Part shown: in pieces, positions 18,881 through 28,863 of the stretch
Layout: every line of letters starts with the position of its first letter
How positions within the stretch are numbered: the stretch's first letter is position 1
Source: an uncultured Calothrix sp.
GTDB lineage: Bacteria > Cyanobacteriota > Cyanobacteriia > Cyanobacteriales > Nostocaceae
Assembly: GCA_937973965.1 (NCBI GenBank)
Contig: CALJJQ010000005.1
Location: 62,001 to 126,000 of the forward strand
Length of the DNA: 64,000 bases
Reading direction: 5' to 3'
The notes under the pieces: generated by a model
Database searches by the model: none
What the model was told of the DNA's origin: nothing
What the model saw: only the letters and a program-made list of their open reading frames with translations
Translations under genes and position numbers: made by a program

Positions 18881-21037
18881 CTACACGACTTGAAAAGTAA
18901 ACTTAAAACTAGCCCAGCAATTGACATCCCAAGCATAGTGGTCAGATGCGATCGCATATTTTTGAGATGTGGTAGCGCTAGCGTCGTGGATGTCTTGCAG
19001 TAAAGCGCGGGAAATTTCCACAGGTTTATTTAAAGTCAAGACGACTGGGGATTTGCGGGGAGAGTAATTTTCGTTACCTAGTGCGGCTAAAGTATGTTTC
19101 CAGGGTTGGGTACTAACCAAAAGTTGCAATTCCCAAACAGCTGTCAGTCCTTGCAAAGTCCATTCAAATCCGGGTGGGGTTTTAGGGATAATATCGGTTT
19201 GGTTGGGTGCAATGGTAATATCTTGCAGTTGGAATTGGGAGGTTGGGGAATCGACGGATATTTGCCAAGGAAATAAGGCGATCGCATCTTTATTGCTATT
19301 TAAGCCCACCAACATCACATAAACCGGTTGGGAATTGCCGTTTTCAATCCGTATTTGAATCCGACTACCTACTGGTATGGTGGGAAGATTACTCACAGAG
19401 GATTTTATTGCTGATTCAAAAACTGGAGATGAGTTATTATACTGGTTTTCTGTTTGAGTTTGTCTTTGCAATGCAGCACGGGGAGCAACGCTATTAGTCA
19501 CTTCCAATGTTGCTTTAATACTTAATCGGGATGAGGTTTCGTTTTCCGTCTGATTCCATATCTTGGCTGCGGTTAAAGCCTTTAATTTGGGTTCTAAGCG
19601 TTTTGTGGCTATTTTCACCGCTTCTCCCACCTCTCCCATCGTATTGGGAACCGGTTCCCCGTCAACTGAAAATAACCCATATTGACTCTTTGCACCACTT
19701 TCCTGTTCCAACTTGCCAAATACCCAATCAGCTGGTTGTTCTCCCGTTACAACCGCACTCACACGGGGAATACTCGCAATCCCACTGGTTGCATCCACCC
19801 GTTCAATCCGTTCCAACTGGGAATTAAGAGCCACTACTAAATTAATATCACGGGGAATAGTGCGGATAAATTCCTGTACAATTGTACCTAAACTTGGTAC
19901 TTTCGCTTTTTCCTGATTGACATTTTGCACTTTGGCAATTAATCCACTACGCGATCGCACTTGCAATAATTCATCCTCACCCCCACCAACAACCTGCAAC
20001 AAAGATGATACACCATACAAACCAATCACTTGAGGAGGTAATCCACCTAACCAGACCAAACAGGTTTTTCCGTCCTCCTCAATCCCATTGATTACCCCTT
20101 CTCCCACCGGGGAAATATTTGTCAACACCGGTTCCGCAAATACAGCAGCCAATTTCACTTTTTTGCCATCATCTGCCATTGGTTCTTGACCCAACCCTAA
20201 ACTGGATAGGCTAATACTGACTTCCCGTAAACATCTCTGTACGGTAACTGCTGGATCATGACTCCAAAAATACTGGGTAAATGCATAGGTGAAGGCTCCA
20301 GCTGTTAATCCCGGCAAATCAACTTCCCTAACCGTAGTATTCCTATCATCACTCGCCCTCAGCGTAATTACAGATGTATCTCGGAGAACTTGATTCTTCA
20401 AACTTTTGTGGAGTGCCAACTCATCATCGGTAACGTTAATACCGGGACGATATGGAACAGAGCGACTCAAGAAACCACCAAAAGGATGACTTTCTATTCC
20501 GTGGTATCCAGTATCAAATATAGCCAAACCCTGGACTCGCAGCGATCGCAGCAATAATAAAACCGTATCTTCCAGTAAATAATTACTAACCTTTCCATCT
20601 CCATCGCCATCAATCGGAATCAAGGCATTCTCCGCAGTTTCTAACACACCACCGGATTTCACTTGAGTCCCATAGCCACTAAAGTGGAAAATCACCCCAT
20701 CCCCCGGTTTGACCAAATTAGGTAAATATTCCTGCAATGCGGCTTCAATTCGTGTCCGCGTCGCATTGGAATTAACTATTTCCAGAATATTTTCCCGTTC
20801 AAATCCGAAGCGATTAACTAACAATTCGCGCTGCAAATTCACATCGGCAACACAACCCCGCAGGGGAGGCAAAAATTTATAGTCATTAATACCCACTAAC
20901 ACCGCAAACTTTCGCGGATTTGATTGCGCCAAAGCCGACAGGGAACGCTGATTTCCCCATAGCCAAGTCGCATCTGAGACTCCTAGAACCGTCAGGATGG
21001 AACCAACACTTCGTATAAATGTCCGTCGCTGCATCAT
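18881..21037 (-). CDS. Tat-exported caspase-fold protein (orthocaspase-like) lacking the catalytic His and Cys, with DUF4384
   Basis: 718 residues from the ATG at 21037; an in-frame ATG at 21097 is less likely because GAGGGGGGTG sits 6-7 bases before 21037 and gives a twin-arginine signal at once (MMQRRTFIRSVGS). A caspase p20 domain follows (KFAVLVGINDYKFLPPLRGC at about residues 43-62). Active members have SGHG and D-x-C-H-S-G. Here these read SGYG (Tyr codon at 20672-20674) and DTGYHG (Gly codon at 20507-20509), so the catalytic dyad is gone. The C-terminal 150 residues match the DUF4384 pattern (GSRIQIRIENGNSQPVYVML). Pseudo-orthocaspases with altered dyads are known in cyanobacteria. This one is probably a periplasmic scaffold or regulator. 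A terminator follows at 18693-18738. Confidence 0.85.
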   Translation of the reverse strand: MMQRRTFIRSVGSILTVLGVSDATWLWGNQRSLSALAQSNPRKFAVLVGINDYKFLPPLRGCVADVNLQRELLVNRFGFERENILEIVNSNATRTRIEAALQEYLPNLVKPGDGVIFHFSGYGTQVKSGGVLETAENALIPIDGDGDGKVSNYLLEDTVLLLLRSLRVQGLAIFDTGYHGIESHPFGGFLSRSVPYRPGINVTDDELALHKSLKNQVLRDTSVITLRASDDRNTTVREVDLPGLTAGAFTYAFTQYFWSHDPAVTVQRCLREVSISLSSLGLGQEPMADDGKKVKLAAVFAEPVLTNISPVGEGVINGIEEDGKTCLVWLGGLPPQVIGLYGVSSLLQVVGGGEDELLQVRSRSGLIAKVQNVNQEKAKVPSLGTIVQEFIRTIPRDINLVVALNSQLERIERVDATSGIASIPRVSAVVTGEQPADWVFGKLEQESGAKSQYGLFSVDGEPVPNTMGEVGEAVKIATKRLEPKLKALTAAKIWNQTENETSSRLSIKATLEVTNSVAPRAALQRQTQTENQYNNSSPVFESAIKSSVSNLPTIPVGSRIQIRIENGNSQPVYVMLVGLNSNKDAIALFPWQISVDSPTSQFQLQDITIAPNQTDIIPKTPPGFEWTLQGLTAVWELQLLVSTQPWKHTLAALGNENYSPRKSPVVLTLNKPVEISRALLQDIHDASATTSQKYAIASDHYAWDVNCWASFKFTFQVV

Positions 21038-21200
21038 TTTCACCCCCCTCTTTCCAGATATCAGATTAAAGGGCTGAAATCCATTGTGTAAAGTCACTGC
21101 CGATACGCTTCTTGCCAGGCTGAGTAAATCAAATTATTCGATTATCAGGGTTTTTGGTGATAAATAGCAATCCATTAGAGAAAATTTTCGATTTTATTCA

Positions 21201-21272
21201 GGAGATGGGAGGGAGTAGGGGGATGGGGAGGAGCTTTCGGGAGTAGGGGGAAACTGGGGAGTCGGGGAAAGG
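21201..21272. other. G-run-rich intergenic tract
   Basis: Between sat and the caspase-fold gene the plus strand carries at least seven G-runs of three or more within 72 bases (GGGAGGGAGTAGGGGGATGG is the densest part). It could form a G-quadruplex. Similar C-rich or G-rich simple sequence occurs elsewhere in the window, so it may be only low-complexity filler. Confidence 0.4.
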
Positions 21273-21327
21273 TATCAATTTGTATCCTGTATTCTCTCTC
21301 CTGACTCCTGTCTCCAACCTTCAATCC

Positions 21328-22494
21328 CTAACCATGCATAGCTCTTGCCAACTCAGCTGCAACTTCCGGACGGGAAAATTCTGGGGGTGGTAATTCGCCT
21401 CGGCGTAACATTTCTCGTACTTTTGTTCCAGACAGATGCACCCGCTCCTCCGGTGTACTAGGACTGGTTTTTGTCGTTGCCATTTGTTTAGTACGCAAAC
21501 AATAAAAGGCGTGTTCAAACATCATCGGGATAATACCCAACTCACCGGGTGCAAATTCATCAAAGATATATTGAGCGTCGTAGGTTCCGTAATAATCACC
21601 TACACCCGCATGGTCGCGTCCAACGATAAAATGGGTACAACCGTAATTTTTGCGTACCAATGCGTGGAAAATGGCTTCCCGTGGTCCAGCATATCGCATG
21701 GCGGCTGGGTTAATCGCTAAAATGACTCGGTTTTGGGGATAATAGTGTTCCAACAAAATTTCATAGCAACGCATCCGCACATCTGCAGGGATATCATCTT
21801 CTTTTGTTGCGCCGACCAATGGATGTAAAAATAGGCCATCAACGGTTTCCAAGGCGCATTTTTGGATATACTCATGGGCGCGGTGGATGGGATTACGGGT
21901 CTGGAAACCCACAATTGTCCGCCAACCCTTTTCTTGGAACATCCGTCGTGATTCAGCTGGGTCTATTTGGTACTTAGGAAACAATGGATGAGGATGACGT
22001 TGCAATAACCAAACATCTCCTGCTAAATTTACTGAACCTTGATTGTAGACAACTTTAACACCAGGGTGCTTTTCCTCGTCTGTCCGGTAAACATTGATGG
22101 CTTCCCGTTGCTTATCATAGGTATACTTTTCTGTCAGCAATAACAAACCAATATATTCCCCCTGGGGATTATCCAGACGAACATAACTACCTTCCTGTAA
22201 GGGTGCTGCAATTTCTTCTGTAACAGATAAGGTGATAGGAATTGACCAAGGAGTGCCATCTGCTAATCGCATTTCGGCTACAACCCGATTGTAGTCAGCT
22301 TGATTCATAAAACCCGTTAGTGGACTGAAACCACCAATGGCAATCATTTCCAAATCAGAAACTGTCCGTTCATCCAATTGAACGCGGGGGAGAAATTCCG
22401 CTTTAGAAAGAAATTCTTCGCGTTGTTCGGGGGTGGCAATGCGATTTATTAACTGTCCACCGTGGGGTGCAATGCCCTGTTTGTTGTAACTCAA
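21328..22494 (-). CDS. sat: Sulfate adenylyltransferase (ATP sulfurylase)
   Basis: Forms adenosine 5'-phosphosulfate from ATP and sulfate, the first step of assimilatory sulfate reduction. Motifs visible are [12 protein letters not shown] (nucleotide-binding QxRN and HxxH), [19 protein letters not shown] and [21 protein letters not shown] place the start at TTG 22494 (protein [17 protein letters not shown]...), because AGAAGGA lies about 6 bases before it and the length (388 aa) matches the family. An ATG at 22617 would add 41 residues that do not resemble Sat. Confidence 0.93.
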   Translation of the reverse strand: MSYNKQGIAPHGGQLINRIATPEQREEFLSKAEFLPRVQLDERTVSDLEMIAIGGFSPLTGFMNQADYNRVVAEMRLADGTPWSIPITLSVTEEIAAPLQEGSYVRLDNPQGEYIGLLLLTEKYTYDKQREAINVYRTDEEKHPGVKVVYNQGSVNLAGDVWLLQRHPHPLFPKYQIDPAESRRMFQEKGWRTIVGFQTRNPIHRAHEYIQKCALETVDGLFLHPLVGATKEDDIPADVRMRCYEILLEHYYPQNRVILAINPAAMRYAGPREAIFHALVRKNYGCTHFIVGRDHAGVGDYYGTYDAQYIFDEFAPGELGIIPMMFEHAFYCLRTKQMATTKTSPSTPEERVHLSGTKVREMLRRGELPPPEFSRPEVAAELARAMHG

Positions 22495-22712
22495 GGTAAT
22501 CCTTCTCGCGTTTTCACTGCAATAATTTCCATTTATAAATAAACTTATCAAAATGTTGATACCGAAAGAAAATTTATTTTCCGGAAGTCGGGAGTAGCCT
22601 ACATGTACTACGTACACCAGAACCCATGAAAATATGCAATTTCACAAAAATCGTGATACATTTTATCCCCTTGCTTCCCCGACTTCCTGTACAGACGACC
22701 GTCGGGTCCTAT

Positions 22713-23300
22713 CTACTCCCTGACGACAATCGGTGTTCCTACCTTTGCCCAGCTAAATAACCACCTTGCTTGCTGGGGTCGGAGGTTAATGCAACCATGA
22801 CTGACGGGTGTACCAAAACGATTATGCCAGTATGCTCCGTGAATTGCATAACCGCGATGGTAATACATGGTATAAGGTACATCGGGAATATCGTAGCCAG
22901 TTCCTCGCATTCGTGTCACCCGTAGTTTGGTTTGGACTGCAAATACTCCTGTGGGAGTAGGTGTACTGGGTTTACCTGTAGAAATCCTGACTCCGTAAAT
23001 GGGTTGATTTCCTTCCCAAGCTATTAGACGCTGCTGTTTTAAGCGAATTTCAATCCAACGTTGATTAGATTGTTTGAGATTCCTAATGGTTTGGGTGATA
23101 GTTGGGGAGGGTTTGGTCGGTTGAGCCAAAACTTTGGTTTCCGATTGTGACCGGGTATTCCCTGGGAATGGGGGAAGAAATCCATTGAATACCGATACCG
23201 ATAATATCAATGCGATCGCAATTCGATTAATCCTTCTCCATCCCCCACCACCATTTTCCTGGCGATCGCTGTGAGCTTCCATCCTGTGGGTTTTGATCAT
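22713..23300 (-). CDS. L,D-transpeptidase (YkuD family)
   Basis: Makes or modifies 3-3 peptidoglycan cross-links, or attaches proteins to peptidoglycan, in the periplasm. 195 residues: an N-terminal membrane/signal segment (about 23-42) and a C-terminal YkuD domain. The active site [20 protein letters not shown] holds the family His and the catalytic Cys in SHGCINL. Start at ATG 23300, preceded by GGGGGTG at good spacing. Convergent or co-directional neighbours give no hint of an operon. Confidence 0.88.
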   Translation of the reverse strand: MIKTHRMEAHSDRQENGGGGWRRINRIAIALILSVSVFNGFLPPFPGNTRSQSETKVLAQPTKPSPTITQTIRNLKQSNQRWIEIRLKQQRLIAWEGNQPIYGVRISTGKPSTPTPTGVFAVQTKLRVTRMRGTGYDIPDVPYTMYYHRGYAIHGAYWHNRFGTPVSHGCINLRPQQARWLFSWAKVGTPIVVRE

Positions 23301-24167
23301 AATTTCACCCCCATATGACTTTTTATACTCAAAACGGTGAGATATTGGACTTGCTAATATGCCAAAACACCCTTGGGTTTAGTTTCATCGCTAATCTCTA
23401 GTTCATAACCCCTAACCGCTTATCGTCAAGTTTTTTACTTTAGTATTTTCCGATAATATTTATTCTGGTCAATGTTTCTTCCGTTTGTTTTCGCTATGGG
23501 TAGCTTTCCTACAGTTAACTACACCTTTAAGTAAGGCTATTCCTTTCATTCCTCCCCAAATCTAGTGAAATCGGAATTTACAGATTTACACACTTGCATA
23601 AATTTTCCCGACATTGATGTGGACTATACCAACTCGTATTGCTACGCGATGATGATTGTGCCATGCCTTACTTTATAAATTTTTGCCCATGTTATCCGTA
23701 AACACTTACCCAGCTATGAATTTTTAACTAGAGCAGTTTAAAAAGTGTCACTCATTGAAATCCAAGATTAAAGATACAAGAGATATTCTGTATAAGTGCA
23801 AGGAGTGATACCACTTCACCATATGTTTGTCACAGGTTATTGTCGGAACCCTCTTCATTTATAGGGTGTTGCGACTTCCGAATGTTGCAGCAAGCAAGTG
23901 AAATGGTATAAGTTTTTACGGAGAGGCGCTGGGGTCGGCAAAAATCTCAGTCGCTTTTTCGTATGTATTTATATGCAAGTATTTATACTATCAGCTAAGT
24001 AAGATGGTAACATTTGTGCTGTGATTGGATTGGAGGCACAAAGATAAAATACGGGTGGTTTTGACTACAAATAGGCTTTGTAATCTTGAAGAAAAATAAA
24101 GTTATGTGTTTAGCACTTTGAAAGATTTTGAACCTGAACATAAAGTTTGTAGTGTCAAGTACCAACG

Positions 24168-24293
24168 GGTTATTGTGACAATTGCGGTTTGGTCAAAAAT
24201 CTTCACTTACTGATGAGGATGTAGAAACCCCATCTACTGCTTCCCAGAAAGCTGGTGACAAAGAAGTAAGATGGGGTCGCTTGCTATATGATT
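24168..24293 (+). pseudogene. Possible decayed transposon end: zinc-ribbon fragment plus long hairpin
   Basis: One frame reads YCDNCGLVKN, a Cys-x2-Cys ribbon knuckle; a second frame of the same stretch reads TPSTASQKAGDKEVRWGRLL and then stops. Inside lies an imperfect 51-nt hairpin (24227-24277) with arms ACCCCATCT / AGATGGGGT and inner pairs ACT/AGT, CTT/AAG and CCAG/CTGG. A zinc-ribbon C-terminus followed by a right-end hairpin is the layout of IS200/IS605 TnpB elements, so this may be a remnant of one. Low confidence. Confidence 0.3.
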
Positions 24294-24361
24294 AAACAAA
24301 CGTGAATTCGACGGACTTTAAACTCTATAATCTTTGTGAATCAAAGATTTTGTCAGTTCAG

Positions 24362-24616
24362 GTTCAAACCATTCGTGAGAGGTTAAGGTCGGATCACTTT
24401 TGTCAATAAGTAATAGTACTGAAAATATTGCTGAAAATCGGGTCAGAAACATAATTTTTGAGCAGGCGATCGCCTAATCTGGATACCCATGATTCATTTT
24501 TGCCCCATAGTTTCAGTAAAGTAGATAACTTTATACCTACTTTTCCTCAAATTTTCAGCATAATTTCTAATTGACAAAAGCAAAATCTTCTTAACCTCTC
24601 ACCGATGGGTTGAAAC
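24362..24616. repeat. MITE-like element with inverted ends, about 255 bp
   Basis: The core inverted repeat is perfect over 13 bp (GTGAGAGGTTAAG at 24375-24387 and its complement at 24590-24602). It extends outward over GTTCAAACCATTC / GATGGGTTGAAAC with mismatches and inward over TTTTGTCAAT and GCTGAAAAT blocks. No open frame inside. The shape is that of a non-autonomous transposable element. Confidence 0.65.
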
Positions 24617-24803
24617 TAACCTCTGGGTTTAGTTAAGAACAAAGTCAATAACTGCTGATTCCCAGTTTACTGATTTTATTCTCAGTAGACTGGGAGGTTT
24701 TTAAAAACTTTTATTTGACACGAAGATTGGTGGACAAGAGTTTCAATCTTTGTGATTCATCGAACTCACGTTAAATAACCAGGTATAATCCTATTTGCAC
24801 TAC

Positions 24804-25817
24804 TTATTCTCCATAATGACTGCTAATCGCCTTACCTCTAAATACTCTGTAAAGGTATGCATTGTAAAACAGCATAATTGGGATGAAAAAGCCGATGAAC
24901 ATAATCATAAAGACTTGAGAACTTAGAGAAGAAGAAGCTTCAAAGATGGTAACTTTCATGGGAATAATGTAGGGAAAAATCACAAAAGCTAACCCCAGAA
25001 TCGTGATGATAAAAATTACCACAGACCAAATAAAAGGAGTTGTTTCTTGACCCTCATTTAGGCTGTGAATTAACCTGCTGACTGCAAAAATAGCTAAGAG
25101 AGGAATTAGGGCAAAGATAAATATCCCTGGTTGGTGAAATAAGCGATCGCGTGTATGTTCGTAAACTACTGGTACCGCAGCTGTAATTACAATTGCACCA
25201 ATCAAGGCTCCTAAAGTTGATGATAGAGCAGTGCGATAGTAAGTTTTTTGTAGTTCACCTGTTGTTTTCAAAATCAGATAGGTTGAACCAACCATCCCAT
25301 AACCTTGAACAACAGTTATCGCTACTAAAATTGATGGAAAATTCAACCAATCCCAAATTCCACCAATAAACGCACCTGTCTCATCAACTTTAATTCCTGC
25401 CAACACTCCACCCAAAATTAATCCCTGTGATAAAGTTGTTAACAAACTCCCACCACCAAATGCCAAACTCCAAAAGGTTTTATTGTGAGAATATTCTCGA
25501 AATTCAAAGGAAACAGCGCGAAGGATAAACCCAATAACCATTAAAGTAATGGGAATATATAAAGCGTTAACAATTGTGCCATAAGCGAGAGGAAATGCCC
25601 CAAATAAAATACCTCCAGTACAAACTAACCAAGTTTCATTAGCATCCCAAACACTACTTAAACTACTGATTAGAACTCCCCGCTCTTCTTCATTTCTTCT
25701 TTTTAAAGATAAGATACCTACTCCCAAATCAAAGCCATCAGTAATCAGGTAAATGGAGAGAAATAGAGCGAGAATCCCAAACCAAACTATCGGTAAGACT
25801 TGTTCTAGGGTTTCCAT
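24804..25817 (-). CDS. cydB: Cytochrome bd-type quinol oxidase subunit II
   Basis: 337 residues, eight to nine transmembrane helices. The N-terminus (WFGILALFLSIYLITDGFDL) and SSLSSVWDANETWLVCTGG are characteristic of CydB. With CydA it forms a quinol oxidase that reduces oxygen to water without pumping protons. Its ATG lies 13 bases inside the end of cydA, so the pair is translationally coupled. No cydX-like small gene is visible. Confidence 0.95.
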   Translation of the reverse strand: METLEQVLPIVWFGILALFLSIYLITDGFDLGVGILSLKRRNEEERGVLISSLSSVWDANETWLVCTGGILFGAFPLAYGTIVNALYIPITLMVIGFILRAVSFEFREYSHNKTFWSLAFGGGSLLTTLSQGLILGGVLAGIKVDETGAFIGGIWDWLNFPSILVAITVVQGYGMVGSTYLILKTTGELQKTYYRTALSSTLGALIGAIVITAAVPVVYEHTRDRLFHQPGIFIFALIPLLAIFAVSRLIHSLNEGQETTPFIWSVVIFIITILGLAFVIFPYIIPMKVTIFEASSSLSSQVFMIMFIGFFIPIMLFYNAYLYRVFRGKAISSHYGE

Positions 25818-27262
25818 TGTAAATCTCCTTTATCTGTTTCAATTGCCATGTTCTCACTCATCAATTCGGTGTGGTTACTACTTCCTAAAGCTGGATATAC
25901 TGGAGTTGGTAATTCTAAATTTGGTCCTTGACGGACAATGCGACTACCAAAATACAATGCAGAACTGAATAATATTAGATATAGGACTGTATAAGCTATT
26001 AATGAAGAGAGAACAGTATTTGCAGGTAAATGGGAAACCGCATCTACAGTCCGAATTTGTCCGTATACAGTCCAAGGTTGTCTTCCCACTTCTCGTACCA
26101 TCCAACCAGACTCAACGGCGATATATCCTAAAGGTGCAGCAAATATCCAAGCACGCATTAACCAACGTTGTTTAGTGATATTTTGTACTGAAAGTTGACC
26201 TCGCAACCATTGAATAACACTTAGCAACATTAATCCGAAGAAGAAGAAACCAATTCCAATCATGATACGAAAAGTGTAGAAGATAAGACTAATAGCATGA
26301 GGTCTATCTTCTGGTTTCCATTCCTTCAATCCCATGACTGGTTCGGAAAGATGAGGTTTCATTTCCAAAATGTATCCTAAAGCATTAGGAACATTTACTT
26401 CCCAGTGATTTTTTTCTGCATTTATATTGGGTGCGGCTAATACAGTCCAAGGTGCTGGTTTCCCTGCGGGGATTGTGTCCCAAATTGCTTCCATTGCAGC
26501 TAATTTTGTTGGCTGATTGCGATAGACTTCTTCACCACTAAGATGACCAACAAAAAGTTGTAGAGGAGTGACAATAACGGCTAAAGCAAGAGCTAATTTT
26601 AGAGATTTACTGAAGAAATCTGCATAGCGATTTTTGAGAATATACCAAGCACTTATTCCCCCAATTACAAATAGTGCAGTTTCCAAAATAGCCAAAACCA
26701 TGTGAAACCAACTATTCAATGCTGCGGGATTGAGAATTGCTTGTATAAAATCACGAACGATAAATTTACCGTTCACCATTTCTGCACCCGCAGGAGTTTG
26801 CATCCAAGAATTAGCAACAATAATCCAGAAAGAAGATAGACTTGCACCAATAAACACCATGATTGTGGAAAATAGATGTAACCAAGCTGGTACACGATTC
26901 CAACCAAATATCATGATACCTAAAAAAACCGCTTCTAACATAAATGCCATCGTGCCTTCAAAGCCTAAAATCGTGCCAAAAAAGTCACCAACAGCCACAG
27001 AAAATGGTGCCCAATTTGCGCCAAATTCAAATTCTAAAGCAACTCCAGATGCAACTCCACAACCAAAATTAAGGATGTAGATTTTAGACCAAAAACGAGC
27101 GTGACGATAATAGTCAGGATTCTTAGTTAGTAGCCACAAAATTTCAACAGTAACTAAATATCCTGCCATCCCAATTGTTAATACTGGCCACAGCATATGA
27201 AATATGCTAGTTAAGGCAAATTGTATGCGTGACAAAATGATAGGGTCTGATAAAAATCCCAT
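25805..27262 (-). CDS. cydA: Cytochrome bd-type quinol oxidase subunit I
   Basis: 485 residues from ATG 27262; AAAGG sits 5 bases upstream, and this start gives the expected N-terminus FLSDPIILSRIQFALTSIFH. The His in TSIFHMLWP is the heme ligand. GWMVREVGRQPWTVYG is the conserved GRQPW block. The Q-loop is short, as in the cyanide-insensitive subgroup common in cyanobacteria (inference from the overall length). An ATG at 27328 would add 22 residues with no family match. Confidence 0.95.
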   Translation of the reverse strand: MGFLSDPIILSRIQFALTSIFHMLWPVLTIGMAGYLVTVEILWLLTKNPDYYRHARFWSKIYILNFGCGVASGVALEFEFGANWAPFSVAVGDFFGTILGFEGTMAFMLEAVFLGIMIFGWNRVPAWLHLFSTIMVFIGASLSSFWIIVANSWMQTPAGAEMVNGKFIVRDFIQAILNPAALNSWFHMVLAILETALFVIGGISAWYILKNRYADFFSKSLKLALALAVIVTPLQLFVGHLSGEEVYRNQPTKLAAMEAIWDTIPAGKPAPWTVLAAPNINAEKNHWEVNVPNALGYILEMKPHLSEPVMGLKEWKPEDRPHAISLIFYTFRIMIGIGFFFFGLMLLSVIQWLRGQLSVQNITKQRWLMRAWIFAAPLGYIAVESGWMVREVGRQPWTVYGQIRTVDAVSHLPANTVLSSLIAYTVLYLILFSSALYFGSRIVRQGPNLELPTPVYPALGSSNHTELMSENMAIETDKGDLQWKP

Positions 27263-27524
27263 AAATACCTTTGTGTGTGAAGAGAAATTTATAGGGCAGT
27301 TGATTGTAGATATAGCCCATATTTCCATTTATTACTTTTTTAATATTTTTGTCAACAGACAATTTGTCATAGCAGAAAAGCTAGATTTTTCGGATTTTTT
27401 GTTTGAATATGATTAATTTTAAATAATCTTTTGTTTCCAATGATACTATTGATACTTGGCATCACAAATGTTGATTTTTTTATGGAATAAAATAGCTAAT
27501 ATATACCTATTACAATTACAGTTT

Positions 27525-27673
27525 ATGCCCATTTAATATGAAGACCCATAGGAAGAACCTGACTCTAATCTTCTTCGATTTCAGGGAGGGAAGTGGATTT
27601 TCTCCTCTTTGCTTGCAAAGAGGGGATTAAGGAGTGGAGTCAAAAAATGTGCAATTTTACATTAAATTGGTAT
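27525..27673. repeat. MITE-like element with internal hairpin, about 150 bp
   Basis: Imperfect inverted ends (ATGCCCATTTAATATGAA at the left; the complement of the right end reads ATACCAATTTAATGTAAA). Inside is a perfect 9-bp stem CCTCTTTGC / GCAAAGAGG (27604-27623). No coding capacity. Confidence 0.5.
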
Positions 27674-28162
27674 TAAACAAATCAGATTTTATCTAGTTAG
27701 CTACTTATACCAATAAAACACAACCATAATGGATTACTTGCAAATGTGTGAGTGCTAGTTTTATAACTTTGTCAATCTCAATTTTTGTCTTTTGAGGTAA
27801 CTCCCCATCTGAGAGGGTGTTTATAAAGTGTCAATCCATACTTTTTAACGGAGTTGCTGATTTATGGGATAATTTAGCTTAATTTTGAAGGAGATACTCA
27901 TAGTTTCGGCTTCTGGTTCATCCCGCATTTATGCAATGCCCTTTTTAACTATCTTCTCCACTAGAAGCCATGTGCAGTTCGACAGGGAGTTGCAAAATCA
28001 TGGGGTGATTTTGTCGTATTTTCAACGATTCATTAACAGTTTCAGCCATTGATTCATCCCGCATTTATGCAACACCTTCGACAGAGCTTCATTGCAAGTA
28101 GCACATCTACGAAGAATATATCAAAAGCACTCAAACAGATAGTATATTTGTTGTTATAGACT

Positions 28163-28259
28163 AGTTCCAACCTCTAGTACAGATGACCCGCTGGGTCGTC
28201 TCTTCTACTCCAAAAAACTAGAAGTTAAGTATTAAAAATAACTTTTCCAACAACCTCTC
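28163..28259 (-). repeat. Dispersed element R1, copy 3 (partial, reversed)
   Basis: Read on the minus strand it begins GAGAGGTTGTTGGAAAAG and runs through TTTTTAATACTTAACTT, aligned base for base with the start of the copy at 6731. The palindrome that follows has the core GACCCAGCGGGTC instead of CGACATGTCG. After the palindrome the similarity fades within about 30 bases. Confidence 0.6.
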
Positions 28260-28863
28260 ACCTTGCGGGTCGGATTAGCCAGTTCGAGGGAAGGTAGACT
28301 GACACAGCAGACAATACTCGCGAGTATTGTGAGTCCAAAGTTGTCCTAGGGGAATTTTTCTAGCAGAGATCGAAACTATACCAAATCGAGTTTTAACTTG
28401 TTGATTGTTGTCTGAGAATGAATAATTTTCAAATTGCGATGAAACAGGAAGGTTAATTTAAGTCTAGACAATGGTAGTTTCGGGTAGATTTAACAGGGCA
28501 TAAAATCGGTTTTGGCTCCACAATAGGATCGATCAGATTGTAGCGCGGATATTTGGCAGAGAAAACAGTGGGTGTTATGCTTTGGGGGCAAAATGATACA
28601 ATAAAGACAGCTTTAATCTGGGTTATGAGATTTCTGGTCAACCTTCCCCATCCCGTGGATGTTGGCAGCGAGTATTCTGTAGAGTATCCTGCAAAGGTAT
28701 GCATTTGAAAGTTAGCTCAACGCGATCGCGATCGAAATCGCTAAAATAATTAACATTTGATTTCGATCCGCGAGTTATTAGGTATCTATAAATATAAATG
28801 TATATAATCTAAATCCAACCTCTGATTCATCCCACCACTTGTTTTTGTTGAAAATAAACTGCC

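Larger units (their letters stand above)
23301..24803. other. Intergenic region between the L,D-transpeptidase and cydB
   Basis: 1.5 kb without a gene I can support. It contains the possible transposon remnant at 24168-24293 and the MITE-like element at 24362-24616. The left half (23301-24160) is unique AT-rich sequence that should include the promoter of the transpeptidase gene. Confidence 0.55.
27263..28863. other. Intergenic region between cydA and secA
   Basis: 1.6 kb, divergent promoters for cydA and secA at its ends. It contains a MITE-like element (27525-27673), two direct copies of the string TTCATCCCGCATTTATGCAA (27917 and 28051) and a reversed R1 copy (28163-28259). An 83-codon minus-strand frame at 28453-28704 shows no protein-like pattern and is not called. 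Confidence 0.55.

Noticed and set aside
28453-28704. 83-codon minus-strand frame upstream of secA
   Set aside because: No motif or hydrophobic pattern, and it covers the likely secA promoter region.
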